DNA from: Bryum argenteum
Lineage: Eukaryota > Streptophyta > Bryopsida > Bryales > Bryaceae
NCBI GenBank assembly: GCA_037043015.1
Contig: CM073324.1
Span: forward strand, 15,149,013-15,213,012
Length of the DNA stretch: 64,000 nt
Direction: 5' to 3'
A program made the position numbers and the translations under genes. The notes under the pieces were generated by a model. The model saw only the letters and a list, made by a program, of their open reading frames with translations. It was not told the DNA's origin and made no database searches. This document shows positions 1 through 12,099 of this stretch, piece by piece (position 1 is the first letter of the stretch; the number at the start of each line of letters is the position of its first letter).

Positions 1-42
1 TTTGACAAATGAATAGGAATTTTGTCCCATAAGACAACCCTG
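1..42. mobile_element. hAT-type MITE, end fragment cut by window edge
   Basis: Bases 1-42 match, in inverse orientation, the terminal arm of the complete MITE at 2284-2410 (shared stretch GAATAGGAATTTTGT and terminal AAGACAACCCTG). The rest of the element lies outside the window, so its length and target-site duplication cannot be checked. Confidence 0.6.
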
Positions 43-528
43 AATACAAGTACCGAACTTAATTGATGCACTTGCAACCTTTTGGAAAGATGATTAAAGC
101 TTGCAACATATGAAATGAAAGGGGGAGTGAATTCAAGAAACCTTGTTAAAATGGCACTATGCCATGTGTCATTTTGTCTCACCAAATCTTACATTTGTGC
201 TCATACAGAATGGTGTATTCTGTAATATCACAATTTTTTTTTGTAATATCACTTCTTTGTATACATTGTTACTCATTTCCCTAATATCACCTTCGAATCT
301 GTTATATCACATGGTTTTTGAACTACACTTTAGAAAATTGAGGTGTGCCATTTTACCGGGATAATGCCATTTTAACGGAATTTGGGGATACCAAGCTTGA
401 AGTGTAGCGAGTTCCTGCAATCTCATCTTGGGGCACCGCAGCTGCCACCACCTTCATCTCCTCCGCACTCAGCTTCACAAATGCAGCACCTATACTCTCG
501 TCCAAGTTGAGAATCTTGGTAGTACCTG
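43..528. other. AT-rich spacer, nothing recognised
   Basis: No open frame here resembles a known protein. Short frames on both strands overlap one another and lack family motifs. There is a local repetition of TAATATCAC around 220-300, of unknown meaning. Confidence 0.5.
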
Positions 529-970
529 CACTACTAGAAAAGAGGGGCGTAAGCAATGTGACAAACATTGCTTTTTGTGCAAACATTGCTTACTTGGGCA
601 ATGTCTTGGGGCATGCTTTAGCACCCATTCCAAGAAAATAAGCAATGTCTTCAACCTAAGATATACAATTTAATAGATTTGAGGTTGAAACATTGCTTAT
701 TTTTTTGGGAAGGGTGCTAAAGCATGCCCATGGTTGTCATATCAGACAAATTACTATCCATTTCATGTCCTACAGGACGAGTTACTATTCATCACATGTA
801 CTTGAAAGGTAGATTTGATAAATGGTAACTCGTCCTATAGGACATGAAATGAATAGTAATTTGTTCAAAATGACAACCATGAGCATGCCCCAAGACATTA
901 CCCAAGTAAGCAATGTTTGCACAAAAAACAATGTTTGTCACATTGCTTACCACCCTCTTTTCTAGTAGTG
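529..970. mobile_element. Non-autonomous CACTA (En/Spm-type) element
   Basis: The element starts CACTACTAGAAAAGAGGG and ends with the near-perfect inverse CCCTCTTTTCTAGTAGTG. The inverted arms run on for about 85 bp (around 529-615 against 885-970). The CACTA terminus is diagnostic of the En/Spm superfamily. Flanking triplets are CTG on the left and TTG on the right, so the expected 3-bp target duplication is present with one mismatch. It has no transposase and must depend on an element elsewhere. A second MITE is inserted inside it at 729-881. Confidence 0.75.
729..881. mobile_element. hAT MITE nested in the CACTA element
   Basis: A 153-bp almost fully palindromic element begins CATGGTTGTCAT and ends ATGACAACCATG. 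It is flanked on both sides by a perfect 8-bp duplication AGCATGCC (721-728 and 882-889). Eight-base duplications are the hAT signature. Its arms contain ACAAATTACTATCCATTTCA, related to the arms of the MITE at 2284-2410. Because it lies inside the CACTA copy it inserted later. Confidence 0.85.
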
Positions 971-2246
971 TTGCATGCAATCACACAATCATCGTCATTT
1001 TGTCGAAGCAAGCCTGCAAAGGTAACATGCTCAATTCCTTTGCAAATTCTATTGTAGCACTTGAGCTCATTGCGGAGTGACCGAGAGAGTCATTCTTGAA
1101 AAATGTTAGAAATTGAATACATATTGTTTTGGACTTGTTTAAGATTAAGTACAAAATGTAGATACACCTCAAATTGCACATTCTAGATGCTACTCGAAAT
1201 CAAACTCCTAGGTGCATCGGAATCAAAGCACATATCTTCCTCTTGGTTGATTGCATACACTGTCCAATTCATGATCTTGTGCAGTTTTTGACACTCGAGT
1301 TTTTTCTTCTCTATCTTAGTTATGATTGAAGGTTGTATGGATGGGAGAGGTTCGGAAAGAATCGAGACTAATCCACAGTCAATAATATTTGTCACAGACT
1401 GAATCCATTTTTCATGTAAGTAAGCCATTTTGTGCTGGTAGTGAATATGATAACAATCGAATTGTTTCACTCGAAGTCCTGGCGCCAGATTGATGTTTGG
1501 AGTGTACAAGATGCAAGTGTCGAATGAAGGATTCAGAAGAGTGTCATTGACAGAAGTTTAAGAACAGTCCAAGACTTTAGCTAGGCAACCAAAAGTTGAT
1601 AATGGCAAGAGCTTCAAGAGGACCCAAACATCACATTCATGAACCGATCAACAAAACCACAATGAGTCAATGACAAAAGATATAAATCTTAAAGACTGGA
1701 TACTGAACAAATCTAGCGACCTCCAGCCATCACCTGTGACTTCACCGGGTGACCCATCACCCATGGATGAAGTGGATGGAAAAAGATGAATGGATCGAGG
1801 AGATGAGGATGCCGAGGGTCAACACTAGATGATGTTCGGTCACCCGGTGTTTCTTACAGTGAACCTCGAGGTGTTCCCGAATCTCTCTAGTTTCAACCAG
1901 AGGTTCAAACAGAGCTTGTTTGGACTAACAGTGCTAAGGCCACGGAACTGGTGTCACCAGCACCTGCCAGTGGATTGCTAACCTCAATTCTGGTAAAATG
2001 GTAATATTTCACCAAAAAAAACACAATTTTAGGATAATTATTGGAGTTGAGTAAAAAGAGAGGATGATGAGTACTTAGTAATGGTATCTGAGGTGTCATT
2101 TTGGAAGCATAACCAAAATGATACGCTGTGAGAAAATGAGATTTTTCTGTATGTAACTTGACAGTTGGAATGTCGCCATTTGAGGGAATTGTCTATTGAG
2201 GTGATATACATTCATGCATGCACTGGGTGTGAGTTTTGCAGCATAC
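971..2246. other. Spacer, no gene recognised
   Basis: A 108-codon frame on the minus strand (1183-1509) has no motif I recognise and no convincing splice neighbours. The missing C-terminal part of the aldo/keto reductase relic that begins at 3310 would be expected here, but I could not find it. Confidence 0.5.
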
Positions 2247-3310
2247 TGTAACTTCAATGGGCGTTGTGGTGTAGACTGTGTGCCAGGGTTGTCTTATGAT
2301 ACAAAATTCCTATTCAATTGTCAAACACGATTTAGATGAGATGCACATCTGAGACGTCTTCAATGTATCAAATTCAATGAATAAGAATTTTATCCGATAA
2401 GACAACACTGCTCTGTGCTTGTAATAGAGGTCGATGCAGTCAATGCCGAAACGCTCCAAACTGTCGTTGCAAGCCATCTTTTCATGCTCCAGGTCGTCTT
2501 GTTTGTGTCACCGTCTTCGATCGAAGCTAGGTGATGGCAAATTTCGTGGCTACTTAAGCCTTGTCCCGAGGTAAAATCCTTCAGAGCCTGAAATACAATC
2601 GAATGGACATGTTTGTTTGTTAGCCTCTTCTGAAGTTTTAGAGCGTTAAATTTTACCGCCAGTTTGATGTTAAGTTCAGAATGTTGTTGCAGTGATGGAA
2701 AGTGGTGAGTGCCAGTCCGAACAGTTTCTCGTCGGTGAATGGGACCATAAGAGTCGGAAGTGTCGAAAAATGTGACTCCGTTGTTGAAAGCATCCCAACC
2801 CCACCGTTGACACCTGATCGAACATCACCCGCAATTGCCATGCAAACACTGCGTCAAAACCACAACGATCCGGTGTGGTAGTCTTACTTGCTAGCTCAGA
2901 GTTATATATAACAACAGAGTATCCCGCATCATAATTAGATTATTCTCAGATCGATATACTGCAGAATAATCGACTGTAAGTGCCGCAAGCTCGATCAGGT
3001 TACCTGCAGAATGTGACGGAGGTTCCCAACTCGCAGTTAGAGTACCCCCACAACTGTCCACTAAGTACTAAATAGCAAGACATCCATGCATGTGAACCAG
3101 GCGACGGAAACATTGATAATTCCATCGTATTTTAACTGTTTGACAAAAACGAGACTCTGATTCTTTTTTAATATATATCAAGGCTGCACGAAGTTTCAGC
3201 ATAATGCTGCCATAAACGAGTGATTCAGCTACCAAAGAAGTTAAGCTAGGTACCTCCAAACCTTGAGAGCCATGCTTCCGTCTCGGCATTTGACGCGTCC
3301 CAGTCGCCAT
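2247..3310 (-). pseudogene. Aldo/keto reductase relic, frameshifted and MITE-interrupted
   Basis: Pieces of a plant aldo/keto reductase (NADPH-dependent carbonyl reductase, TIM-barrel family) lie in order on the minus strand. The N-terminus with GSQGLE is at about 3310-3250. The stretch NNGVTFFDTSDSYGP, with the catalytic-Tyr region (DxxxxYG), is near 2770. CNDSLERFGIDCIDLYY is near 2450-2415, and TTTPIEVT ends at a possible GT donor at 2247. One base is out of register right after the SYGP motif, where PFTDEKLFGLAL continues in another frame. The strand between LYYKHR and YTTTPIEVT is split by the MITE at 2284-2410. The segment for GLGCMGM is absent and nothing after TPIEVT was found, so the gene is dead. 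Family assignment is confident; which subfamily is not known. Confidence 0.8.
2284..2410. mobile_element. hAT MITE inserted in the aldo/keto reductase relic
   Basis: A 127-bp element has about 36-bp inverted arms (starts CAGGGTTGTCTTAT, ends GATAAGACAACACTG). It is flanked by 8-bp duplications CTGTGTGC (2276-2283) and CTCTGTGC (2411-2418) with one mismatch. Removing the element and one duplication rejoins the reductase reading between KHR and YTTTPIEVT. This independently confirms the element's borders. Confidence 0.88.
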
Positions 3311-4990
3311 CGTCGGTAGCTATCTGCCCCATACAGTGCTCATGGAGAAAACTCAGGAGCTCTCAGTGTGTGGAATATGAAGTGTTCGACTTGGAGTGCT
3401 CGAGAACTAGTAAGATATATAGCATGTTTCGACTCGGAAACTAGTTTTATAGCGAGGGAGATGGAGGTCATGGTGATGTTGCTAAGGAGATCGAGTACGA
3501 AATGGAGCAGTCCGAGTGCCATGGCCAAGTGCCCAACCTTTAGTTTTGGCGGGTAAGGTGTATTTACAAGAGTAAATTGGGCCTAGTGTTTAAAGGTTGC
3601 CCCCTAATTGAAAATTTAAATGCCGTAAAATCAGAAGAAAATGTGTACCCTAAGTGTAATGGAATTGTAGGCCTCATTTTTATAATCAAAATGATACTGT
3701 CAAAGGCCCCACCTTTGTTCTTAGATTAACGGGAGTTCCCCACCACTTATCTATGCTATAGGTAAATTGAAGAGATCCTCAATTGTCCACTAGAACCTAC
3801 CAGGAGCAATCTTGTTATGTCGAGACTTTGTAGAGTCTCATTTTAATCTTACACCCTCAAGCCATTCTCCGTCTGAGAATATTTTTCTGCGTTCTGCCAC
3901 AACTTTGACCAATTACAAGTTGCCACCTGGCATGCATAGCCATTGCCCTCCAAGGGATACTCGGTTGGAGAATATATGGGCAATTAGCTCAAAAAAGAAG
4001 AGCATTTGGAAGGATTCTTAGGCCAAAAAGTATCAAGTCTCAATTTAATGAATTTATTCATTACTACAATATTTATATGAAAATGGAATGCAAGCTCACA
4101 TAAAACATGATATGCAATGTGAAGCTTACTCATCATATTGGTTTTACTTCCTTATTATAATAACTTGATGTATACTCAAAACCTAAATTAAACATAAAGT
4201 AAACTTGAAATAAACTTCTCGGATAAGAGAACCTAAATCTGGACGACCTTTTTTAATCGAATAGCCCAGAGCCCTTGAATAAAGATTTTATTGGGTTGGA
4301 ATGAAGATTTCATTCGATAGTATGTTCCTCATATGTACATGTGGTAGAGTAAACGACTATAGATTTACCCATATTAATCACTTCTAATTTGTAATTAAAC
4401 ATGTGAGTGCTTAAAGATACTACAAAAATAGGGAAACCTTGTCTTTTCTATCTGCTAATCACTGTAAAATAGTAAATCACACATATTAGTATGGTGAGGG
4501 TTTGGGAAGAAATTTCCCATATCGAGCCGTTTTTTCATAAAACCGGTCCGGCAATTGGCTCATTTATTACTAAGAATAGAAATTCTACTCAAATTTTCAC
4601 CGGTTTTTACCCGGTGGTTTCATAAATAAACCGGCTATAGTGCAAAATCCATAATGAACTAGTCGTCGGTTCTTCGGGATCATTGTATGGTGAATGGCTT
4701 AAGTGTCCAAAAATAGGTGTACTTACCCTTGAAGAGGCATTCAAACCCCACCGAAACGTTTAGAATATCTGAGTGATACCCGGGCGGTTCGAAACCCGAA
4801 GGTTCCTCAATAGCTCCGGTATCTCGTTGAAGAAGGTCGATCATGCATCTGCTCAAAGAATTAGGGTTACCTGGCTTCGCAATCGGTTCGTGAAGGAGAA
4901 TTGCACTGTACGTGCTCCACATATTTCAGAGCTACACTTTGCCGCTATCTTAATTCTAATCACAAGTTTAAGAAAACTAAATCAAGAAAG
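3311..4990. other. Spacer upstream of the ankyrin gene
   Basis: No protein family is recognisable in either strand. The last few hundred bases must hold the promoter and 5' leader of the ankyrin gene, but I cannot point to a convincing TATA box. Short direct repetition of CCGGT-containing words occurs at 4540-4640. Confidence 0.45.
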
Positions 4991-7092
4991 ATGGCAGTTC
5001 CGATTCATCCCGAGGATCCTGCACCCGACCAACCCCGCACCCCGCAACCTGTCCGCGATTTGCTGCAGGCAAGTAAGACTTACACTTCTTTGCTGCTAAA
5101 TGATCAACTCTCAGCTTTGCATATAAGATCTTTCATATCGCAATCTACAATCAACTTTGCGGACGAACCGTGGGCTGTACTACAGACGATCATGATACGT
5201 AGTATTCTCTTCATTTCAGTGTTGATTTTAGCTTACTAGATATTCTAAGGAGTGAGCTTACTTTTTGCAAAGGCGGGAATGTTCACTTTTGAATAATTTA
5301 CTTCCCGCCATCCGACTCAATTGACAATCTGTTGAATCTGCACTAGGCCAGTGAGTGATCGAATTGTGTTCTGTAAGGTTGCAGATAGTATTACAATTGA
5401 AGAGAATATACAGGTCTCTCATTGAATGCAGTGTCTGAGTTAGGGTTGTTGTTTAAGTCACAGTTGTGCAATATTCGGTCAATATTTTACTTATATTATT
5501 GGCTGATGCAACGCACCATTTCCTAGTACTGGACATTCTATATGAAGACTTGTGCTCCTCGTTACCTAGTACTAGAATTATATACTCTGGAAGCGGTGTT
5601 GTGTGAAACGCTCTTTCTGCGCGAAAGCAGAAGCTCTTGATAAGCACTAGTCTGCAGCTTATGGAAATTAGGGTTTAGGGTTTAGTATCTATGTCTCGTT
5701 CATGAAGAAGAGCGATGTTAATTTAGTTGAATTTCGAGATTTTATAAAGGCGACTGCTTCGAGGGATAACTTGTAAACGTGGAATTGTTCAGGCTGCAAG
5801 ATACGGAGATTTGGAAGATGTCCAGAGCTCTCTCGCAGAGGGGACTAGTGTTAGTTCGCAAGATACGCAAGGCCGAACTGGTATGTGAGAGCAATGACTC
5901 TGAACTCTAACATGCTTACCAGTTGAGCCTAGATGTGGAATAATCCATAATTTTTTGCAACTTTGTTACCTTAAAGCATGATAATTGGAAATTATGCATT
6001 CTACTAGACGTTCATGCATCATTCTCATATCGGTAAACTTCCCATATAGGAATAGAATGCCAGAAGCAAAGCTGTGAGACTATCATCTTGGTTCATCAAG
6101 TCCTCAGAGAGTAATGAATTTTTTAAGTACCGGAATACCAACGTGATTTTGGATTTTTGTATCGTAAGGGAATATGCATTGGTGTTGCGAATCATACCAC
6201 TAGCTCGATGATTGATACTCAGAGATTCCTATGCTAATTAGTGTTGTAAATGGGACTTATAAGATGTGCACTTTAAGCAGGAAGTCGCCATTTTGGCTGA
6301 TCTTTGATTTTGAGGAACGTTATGTGTTCTGGGGTTGGGCAGGTCTACATATGGCCTCAGCAAATGGACACCTTGATGTCGTGAAATGTTTGATTGAGCA
6401 CGGTGCCGTAAGTATCTACACTGAAATAGGCACTGTTCTTTGAATAGGCGGCGACAGGTTTGGAATTTTAATGAGGAATAGTTTTGTTTCTTGAGCAGAT
6501 TATTGATATCAGTCTTCTCGGATACGTAGTTGTTGATCATCGTACTCACTTAGACAATGGTGATCTTTTCATTGTCGCAGAATGTTAATATGTGCAACTT
6601 CGAGCAGAATACCCCTCTTCATTATGCAGTTCTTAACGCACACAAACCTGTAAGTCCCGTTAGCTCCTTGCTTAGTTTCAATCATAAGCATTAAACACTA
6701 GCTATCAAATCGAGTTGTCTCCAATTTGATGCTTGGGTGCATTATGTGATGGCTGCAGCATACTTACAGTGATATGCTTTTTGCAGGTTGTCGAGTATCT
6801 CATTTCGGTAGGGGCAAATGTATCTGCAGTTAATAGGTACGATATTAGACTTCATCCTCGATGGTCGATCAGCCAATTATCTTTCTGCCTGTGCACTATA
6901 TTATAGTTGCAATCTTTTTTTTTGTGACAGTCGATTGTTGTGTGTGATCGCAGATACGATAGAACACCAGTCGATGAAGCAGTAAGCAAAGGTGACTTAT
7001 CGTTGATCGAATGCATCACCCGAGCAGCGCCCATTCCAGAGGAGCCTGCAAATGGAGACGCTGGTCATGACATTAACATGGAGGACGCTTAG
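4991..7092 (+). CDS. Small ankyrin-repeat protein, six exons
   Basis: I read exons at 4991-5068, 5793-5880, 6343-6407, 6581-6649, 6787-6836 and 6954-7092, giving 162 residues. All junction phases agree. After a proline-rich start (about 1-22) come roughly three to four ankyrin repeats: AARYGDLEDVQ, LHMASANGHLDVVKCLIEHGA, NTPLHYAVLNAHKPVVEYLISVGA and TPVDEAVSKGDLSLIECI, then an acidic tail ending INMEDA. Size and layout resemble the short plant and yeast YAR1-like ankyrin proteins, which act as protein-binding scaffolds or chaperones; the partner here cannot be inferred. Intron 1 appears to use a GC donor (CAG|GCAAGT). The normal GT four bases later would break the frame into AARYGD. The second exon pair reads TGLHMA where TALHMA is usual. 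Gene structure is well supported, specific function is not. Confidence 0.87.
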
Positions 7093-7428
7093 TTATTCTA
7101 GTAGTCAGTTTGCAGCCCTTAGTTTAACATTATTACTTGTAATACCAAATCTCTGAGTTGCATTTGTAGGAGGATTACAGTGAGGAGCTTTGCATTTTGG
7201 CAAAGAACGAATGGGGTTCAATACGATCTCAATTGGAAAAGCTTCTTCTACTCAATTTCAGCTGATTGATATCTCTGTTTGAACTCCTCGTTTTCTTTAT
7301 TGTGCTCTTGAGTAACCCTCCCCAAGACGAATCTTGTCGATATCATGCAGTATATTCGTCCAGAGATTCGAGTGTCTACTGCGGTGAAGTAGTATCTTGA
7401 ATAAAAATCATGGCAATTACCGACACGC

Positions 7429-7458
7429 CCTCGCTCTCTCGCTCTCTCTCTGTCTCGC
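7429..7458 (+). promoter_or_regulatory. CT-rich tract upstream of the HD gene
   Basis: A pyrimidine run of CTCT and TCGC repeats lies 30-60 bp before the first ATG at 7487. Such tracts are common in plant core promoters and 5' leaders. A regulatory role here is inference. Confidence 0.35.
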
Positions 7459-7486
7459 TTGCTAGCTAGTAGAGTCATGTGCAGCT

Positions 7487-9873
7487 ATGGAGGAATCGAC
7501 AAAGAAAGGGAAGCGGAGGCACTGTCCGAACGAGCTTCCCACGATGCCGCCGTTCTCAGGAACACTAGAATGGACATCCACAGGAAGCAAGCCACGAAAA
7601 CACGACCCATTGCTACTGTTGCCGACGAGGCAGGGAAACTCATTGGCAAGCCTATATAACTCATGCACAATCAAACAGGGCAACGAGAAATCTGCTGGAG
7701 GACAATCCACCCAGGCGCTCCTGAAGGTTGCCGAGGATTTAGTTGGAGGGCTCAAGGGGTCCAAAAGCACTGATCCCGCTTACCATGCTTGCTTGAAAGC
7801 CCGCTTCTATCGATTTGAGAGGTTCCATCTTTGCAGGGCAGGAGCGATGGAGGGTAAGAAGAAGGCCGCGGTAATAGTGGCAGCGGAAGAGCTGGTGCAT
7901 CAAGTGATGGGAGCGTGGGATTCTTCTCACGATCCGTTTCATGCGCTTCGTGTTCGCGATCTGGCCCTCTCGCTGGCCTGCGAGGAAGGCCTTCGTCTCT
8001 CCAGTTTACTCACCGTAAGTTCAACCCTGTTTTTTTGGCGATTTTTTTTGTCTCGATTGTCTGTGAAATCTTAGGGTTGCTTTTTCGTGGATTTTGCTTT
8101 GCAGGTGGAGCTCGCTGCTCTTCTTCACGACATTGGTAGGACTTGCCCCAAGTCATCATCTCTGTTCCTTAGGGTTAGTAAATATACCGACACACAAGCC
8201 GTTCTGATTAGGGTTGCACTAGTCAAGAATTTGTAGGTACGATCGCATTCACTAATTCAAGATAGAATCTAATCAATCAATGTACGCATTTTATACGATT
8301 TGAGGGTGGCGATTAAACTGTGGCGGTATTGATTGTTGCAGAGGATCACAAATACGCTACCAGGTGAACTGACTTCTCAGCAATTCTTGCACTGTGTATA
8401 TGATTCTTCAAATTTCTCGTTCCTGGGCTCTCTCATGGTCAAATGACGAAGGAGCTTTGTTGCTAACAAATGTTCAGCTGTTGCTTGAAATGCACTGCAG
8501 TGATGAAAGAGTGACGGTGGAGAGCTTCTTGAAGCTACACAATGTGGAGTCGAACACTGCAGCTGCTGTTTTGAAAATTGTCACTACCATGGGTACGTAC
8601 CTGCCCTTTTTGGATCAAAATCTGACTGCCGATCACATCAATGATGTATTGCAATGGAACAGGGTTCAAAGAGGAGCTGGAACGATCTGGAAATGAGCCT
8701 ATCTCGCCGGAGTTCGCAGTGGTGCAAGACGCAGACCGCCTCGATGCAATTGGTGCCATCGGTGAGCTGCGAACAACAGAATTCTTATACATGAATAAGC
8801 AAATGCATTTCTGAGGGTACCAGTTTGCCCATGCCATTCTCGATATCATTGCTCTGTTGTTAACTAGTACACTTGGCTAAGTATCAACGCTACTCTCTTT
8901 GACAGCATCTGTTTTATAGTCTGTGAATTTATGTTGTCTCCCCTTGCTTCATCGGCTTGAAGCAGTGATTCAACTTGCTCTACCAAGTGAGGTAGCGGTC
9001 GAAAGCGCTAGAGATCATAAGTACAATAGAGCAAGTATTGCATGCAAGTATCATATGAGCTGAAAGTTGGAAAACCTGTGCCTTTGAGTTTAACCCTATT
9101 TACAGTGATTCAGTAGTAAGTATGTCGGTTTTAGATTACCCCACTAAAAATAAAGCGAGGTGCTGGTTGCTTCGAATGCTTTGCAGGGATTGCGAGGGCG
9201 TTCACGTATGGGGGGAGTAAGAATCGCAAGATGCATGATCCTGCAGAAGCGCCACGCACCAATCTCACCAAGTCTGACTATACCAATGCTCAGGCGCATC
9301 CTACAACCATCAACCACTTTGCTGAGAAGCTGCTCAAGCTCAAAGACCTCATGAAATCCCAGGTACCCTACTCGTTCCTCTCTACCTTCTCTGACATTTG
9401 TTACATCGCCTACTCATGAGGTTTTTAGCACACTTAAATATATGTATCAGCTGGATTCCATACTACATTCAACAAATGAATAATACTCTCCCTACATTCT
9501 ATGTGTGTATGTAGCCCTCTCTTTCATTCAAGATCCCCGACTTGTTTCCTACTCATTAGGAGATTATCAGCACACTTGAATAATCTAGCAGTAGTCTTCT
9601 TTGATAGATTTTGTTTTTTTAAAACACTTATACATGTATTAGTTGGATTCTTCTTTGTTTGCAGTAGGGATCCAATCTTCTGCATTTGGGATTCATGCTT
9701 TTGATGCGCTCATAATGCTGTTGGTACATCCACACTTTCGTGGGGATGCAAGATGGCCAACTCAGTGATTGTGGATGGTGCTGCAGGCTGGCAAGAAACG
9801 AGCCATGCAACGACATGAGTTCATGTTGTCATATCTGCAGCAATTCCATGGAGAATGGGAAGGAAAGCTCTAA
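7487..9873 (+). CDS. HD-domain metal-dependent phosphohydrolase, seven exons
   Basis: Exons read at 7487-8014, 8105-8135, 8342-8363, 8501-8592, 8663-8761, 9187-9362 and 9787-9873 with consistent phases, giving 344 residues. The fold is the HD superfamily, close to bacterial YedJ/YpgQ-type proteins: SHDPFHALRV supplies the first metal-binding His, ALLHDIEDHKY the HD pair, and VVQDADRLDAIGAIG the final Asp. The C-terminal part (FAEKLLKLKDLMKS, HEFMLSYLQQFHGEW) is typical of the family. These proteins hydrolyse nucleotide or other phosphate esters; the natural substrate is not known. The start is uncertain. The ATG at 7847 (MEGKKKAAVI) would give 224 residues, the usual family length, and a good acceptor (TTTGCAG) ends at 7836 just before it. 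The extra 120 residues from 7487 match nothing I know, so they may be 5' leader. Confidence 0.85.
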
Positions 9874-10930
9874 GACAGACAGACCCACTTAATGTGAGGG
9901 CCGCCTGTGAAACATCATCATCACAAATTCTGAACATGCAATATCTGTATCTTGTCGAGACTAGTGTTGTTTCTGTGCTTATTCCGTGCAATATGGTGCC
10001 CCCAGTTGGTGATCGATATCACTAAGATGAACTATCTGGTAAAGAAAGGATGGTTGCGTTTGTATTCTGGTATTGGTTGGTGCTACCAGGGTGTGGATGT
10101 GGTTGGTGCTTTGCTGTGAGGATGTAACGGTGGAGTTTTGATAGAAGTAATTTGATATGCATTGGACTTTATGCCGGTAAGTTTGTTTGAGTAAATTTTA
10201 AGTGGTGTGTTGATGTATCTTAACGCTTGTGATGGATGGATCATACCAAGTAGGATCTAGGATGTGAGTCTTCAGGAGTTCATCCTCCGTGGCTTCAAAA
10301 GTGAAGGTAGTGCATAAAGTGGAAGGAAGTTCCTACCGAGCACTCAAAAGGCGTGTGTATGGTGAAACCACTTATTGTCTTGCACTTGAGGATTATCTAA
10401 GGAATCTATATACTTGGAGTGATGAAATGAGTGGGTTGTTATCTTTCAGGAATAAGGAAAAGGAAAAGATGAAATTTCCCTATTTATATCAAACTACACA
10501 TAGTTAAATACAAGTTCAGAAGTGGAAGCCTATAAGCAACACTCTATTTACGTACGCATGAGGTACATGCAAGGGAGGTTAGCTTTTATAAAGGCAAGAT
10601 TGGTGAGTGTGTGCCTTAAGGTGGTTTCACTCTAAATGGGGTTGGGTGCCTTATGATTTTCACAACATGGGTCACACTAAGTGCAAATCTTTATCTCTTG
10701 TCCCACATTTACACTTTCACCTCTATGATCTAGAGTTTTCTTGTTCATCACACTAGTGAAAGGTTATAGTTAGAGTCTTCTTGTTTATCACAATTGTGGA
10801 AAATTATAGTTGATTAAGGTGAAAAGCAAGTTGACATCATCGTTAGCATGAACCTTTGATCCTTTGATCCATCTTGATATCTTGATGCTGGACTCCGCAT
10901 AGTCCATTTGAAACATATTCATCTTACTTA
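9874..10930. other. 3' flank and spacer
   Basis: This holds the presumed 3' untranslated region of the HD gene, then AT-rich sequence. A 72-codon frame at 10289-10507 shows no family features and no partner exons. Confidence 0.5.
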
Positions 10931-11435
10931 GGGTTGCTTTACACTATGGACCATGAAGACTGACCATGGCCTTTTAAAATTTGTGATTGGAGAGTAAAGT
11001 GCTCTTGGTCCCATTTGGCTTCACACTACCTTGAAAAAAGGAGAATGACCACTAACTTTGAGGTCCCCAATGTATGTTGTATTTTGCATTGTGGATAATG
11101 TTTCCATGGTCTCCTAGATTGTAGTTGAGTCGAAATACCTTGACTCAATTACAATCAAGGAGACCATGATGCTCATTGATTGGCTAGTGTTCAATTATTT
11201 AAAAAGAAATGAGGACAAAGGGGAGGGTAAGAGGGAGAAAGATGAGGATTTATATTATAGAATTGGGCTTCAACTTGTCCCCATCCAAATCCACTCCACA
11301 CTACTAGAGTGATCAAGCCACTCAAATATCCATTTTTGATTTATCATGGTCACGGCTCTTGATCAAGAACCATGACCATGAAAATTATTTTAATTTTCTT
11401 GGTCATGACTCTTGGTCCATAGTGCAAAGGGACCC
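10931..11435. mobile_element. Tourist-like PIF/Harbinger MITE
   Basis: The left end GGGTTGCTTTACACTATGG and right end CCATAGTGCAAAGGGACCC are inverted copies, flanked by TTA on both sides (10928-10930 and 11436-11438). A 3-bp TTA-type target duplication with GGG...CCC termini is the PIF/Harbinger pattern. The same family occurs at 60930-61245 and, interrupted, at 46321-47700. It has no coding capacity. The termini resemble those of the complete Harbinger at 18261-21713 (GGGCCG.TTTACACCTA), so it may be mobilised by a related transposase. Confidence 0.87.
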
Positions 11436-12099
11436 TTAAGGCCTAGTCTATTCTTAATGGGCACTCACTAAATGAACGATGAACGAGTCAATTAGATTTG
11501 GTAGAGTTTATCCACGCATGCAACCCAAAGGAAGACTCCAAATCTGCCTTACACTTGGCCTATTGAGCGTGAGTTTCGAGATCGCTGTCACTTAGAGCAA
11601 ATTTGAAGTGGCCAAAGTCCCTGTTGGAATTCCGAACCATGCAAGGGCGCATTTATCCTGGTTGGAGATGCTCCAATACATGGCCTTGTTTGTCAATTCG
11701 CTGTAGCCTTATCCATAGCTTCAAGGCGTCTAAGAAATTCTTAGCTTACAGAGTCTAACAAATTGTTATCTTACACCAAGTCTATCGATTTTCCTTGGAA
11801 CATTTCGAAACTCATTTCGAAATCATCACTCGACATCAATTCTAGAAACATTATAAATCTGAGTAACTGCTAATGGCACAAGTGGTTCAATGAGTACACA
11901 TCACAGCAGCTTCAATCAGTTAGAATTATTGTGATATACATCAGCATCAACCGCTGCATCCGATTGCATACAATTCGATCATCTAGCATAGTCCTAAATC
12001 CTACCAGTGTCGAGAGGAGGCCTGCGAACAGCAACAATCTCATGTACTGTACAGTGCGAGGCTAGAATGTGGAATGCACAGAAAGCTAATGTACACTGG
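11436..12099. other. Spacer downstream of peptide deformylase
   Basis: No gene is visible. It includes the presumed 3' untranslated region of the deformylase gene (minus strand). Confidence 0.5.
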
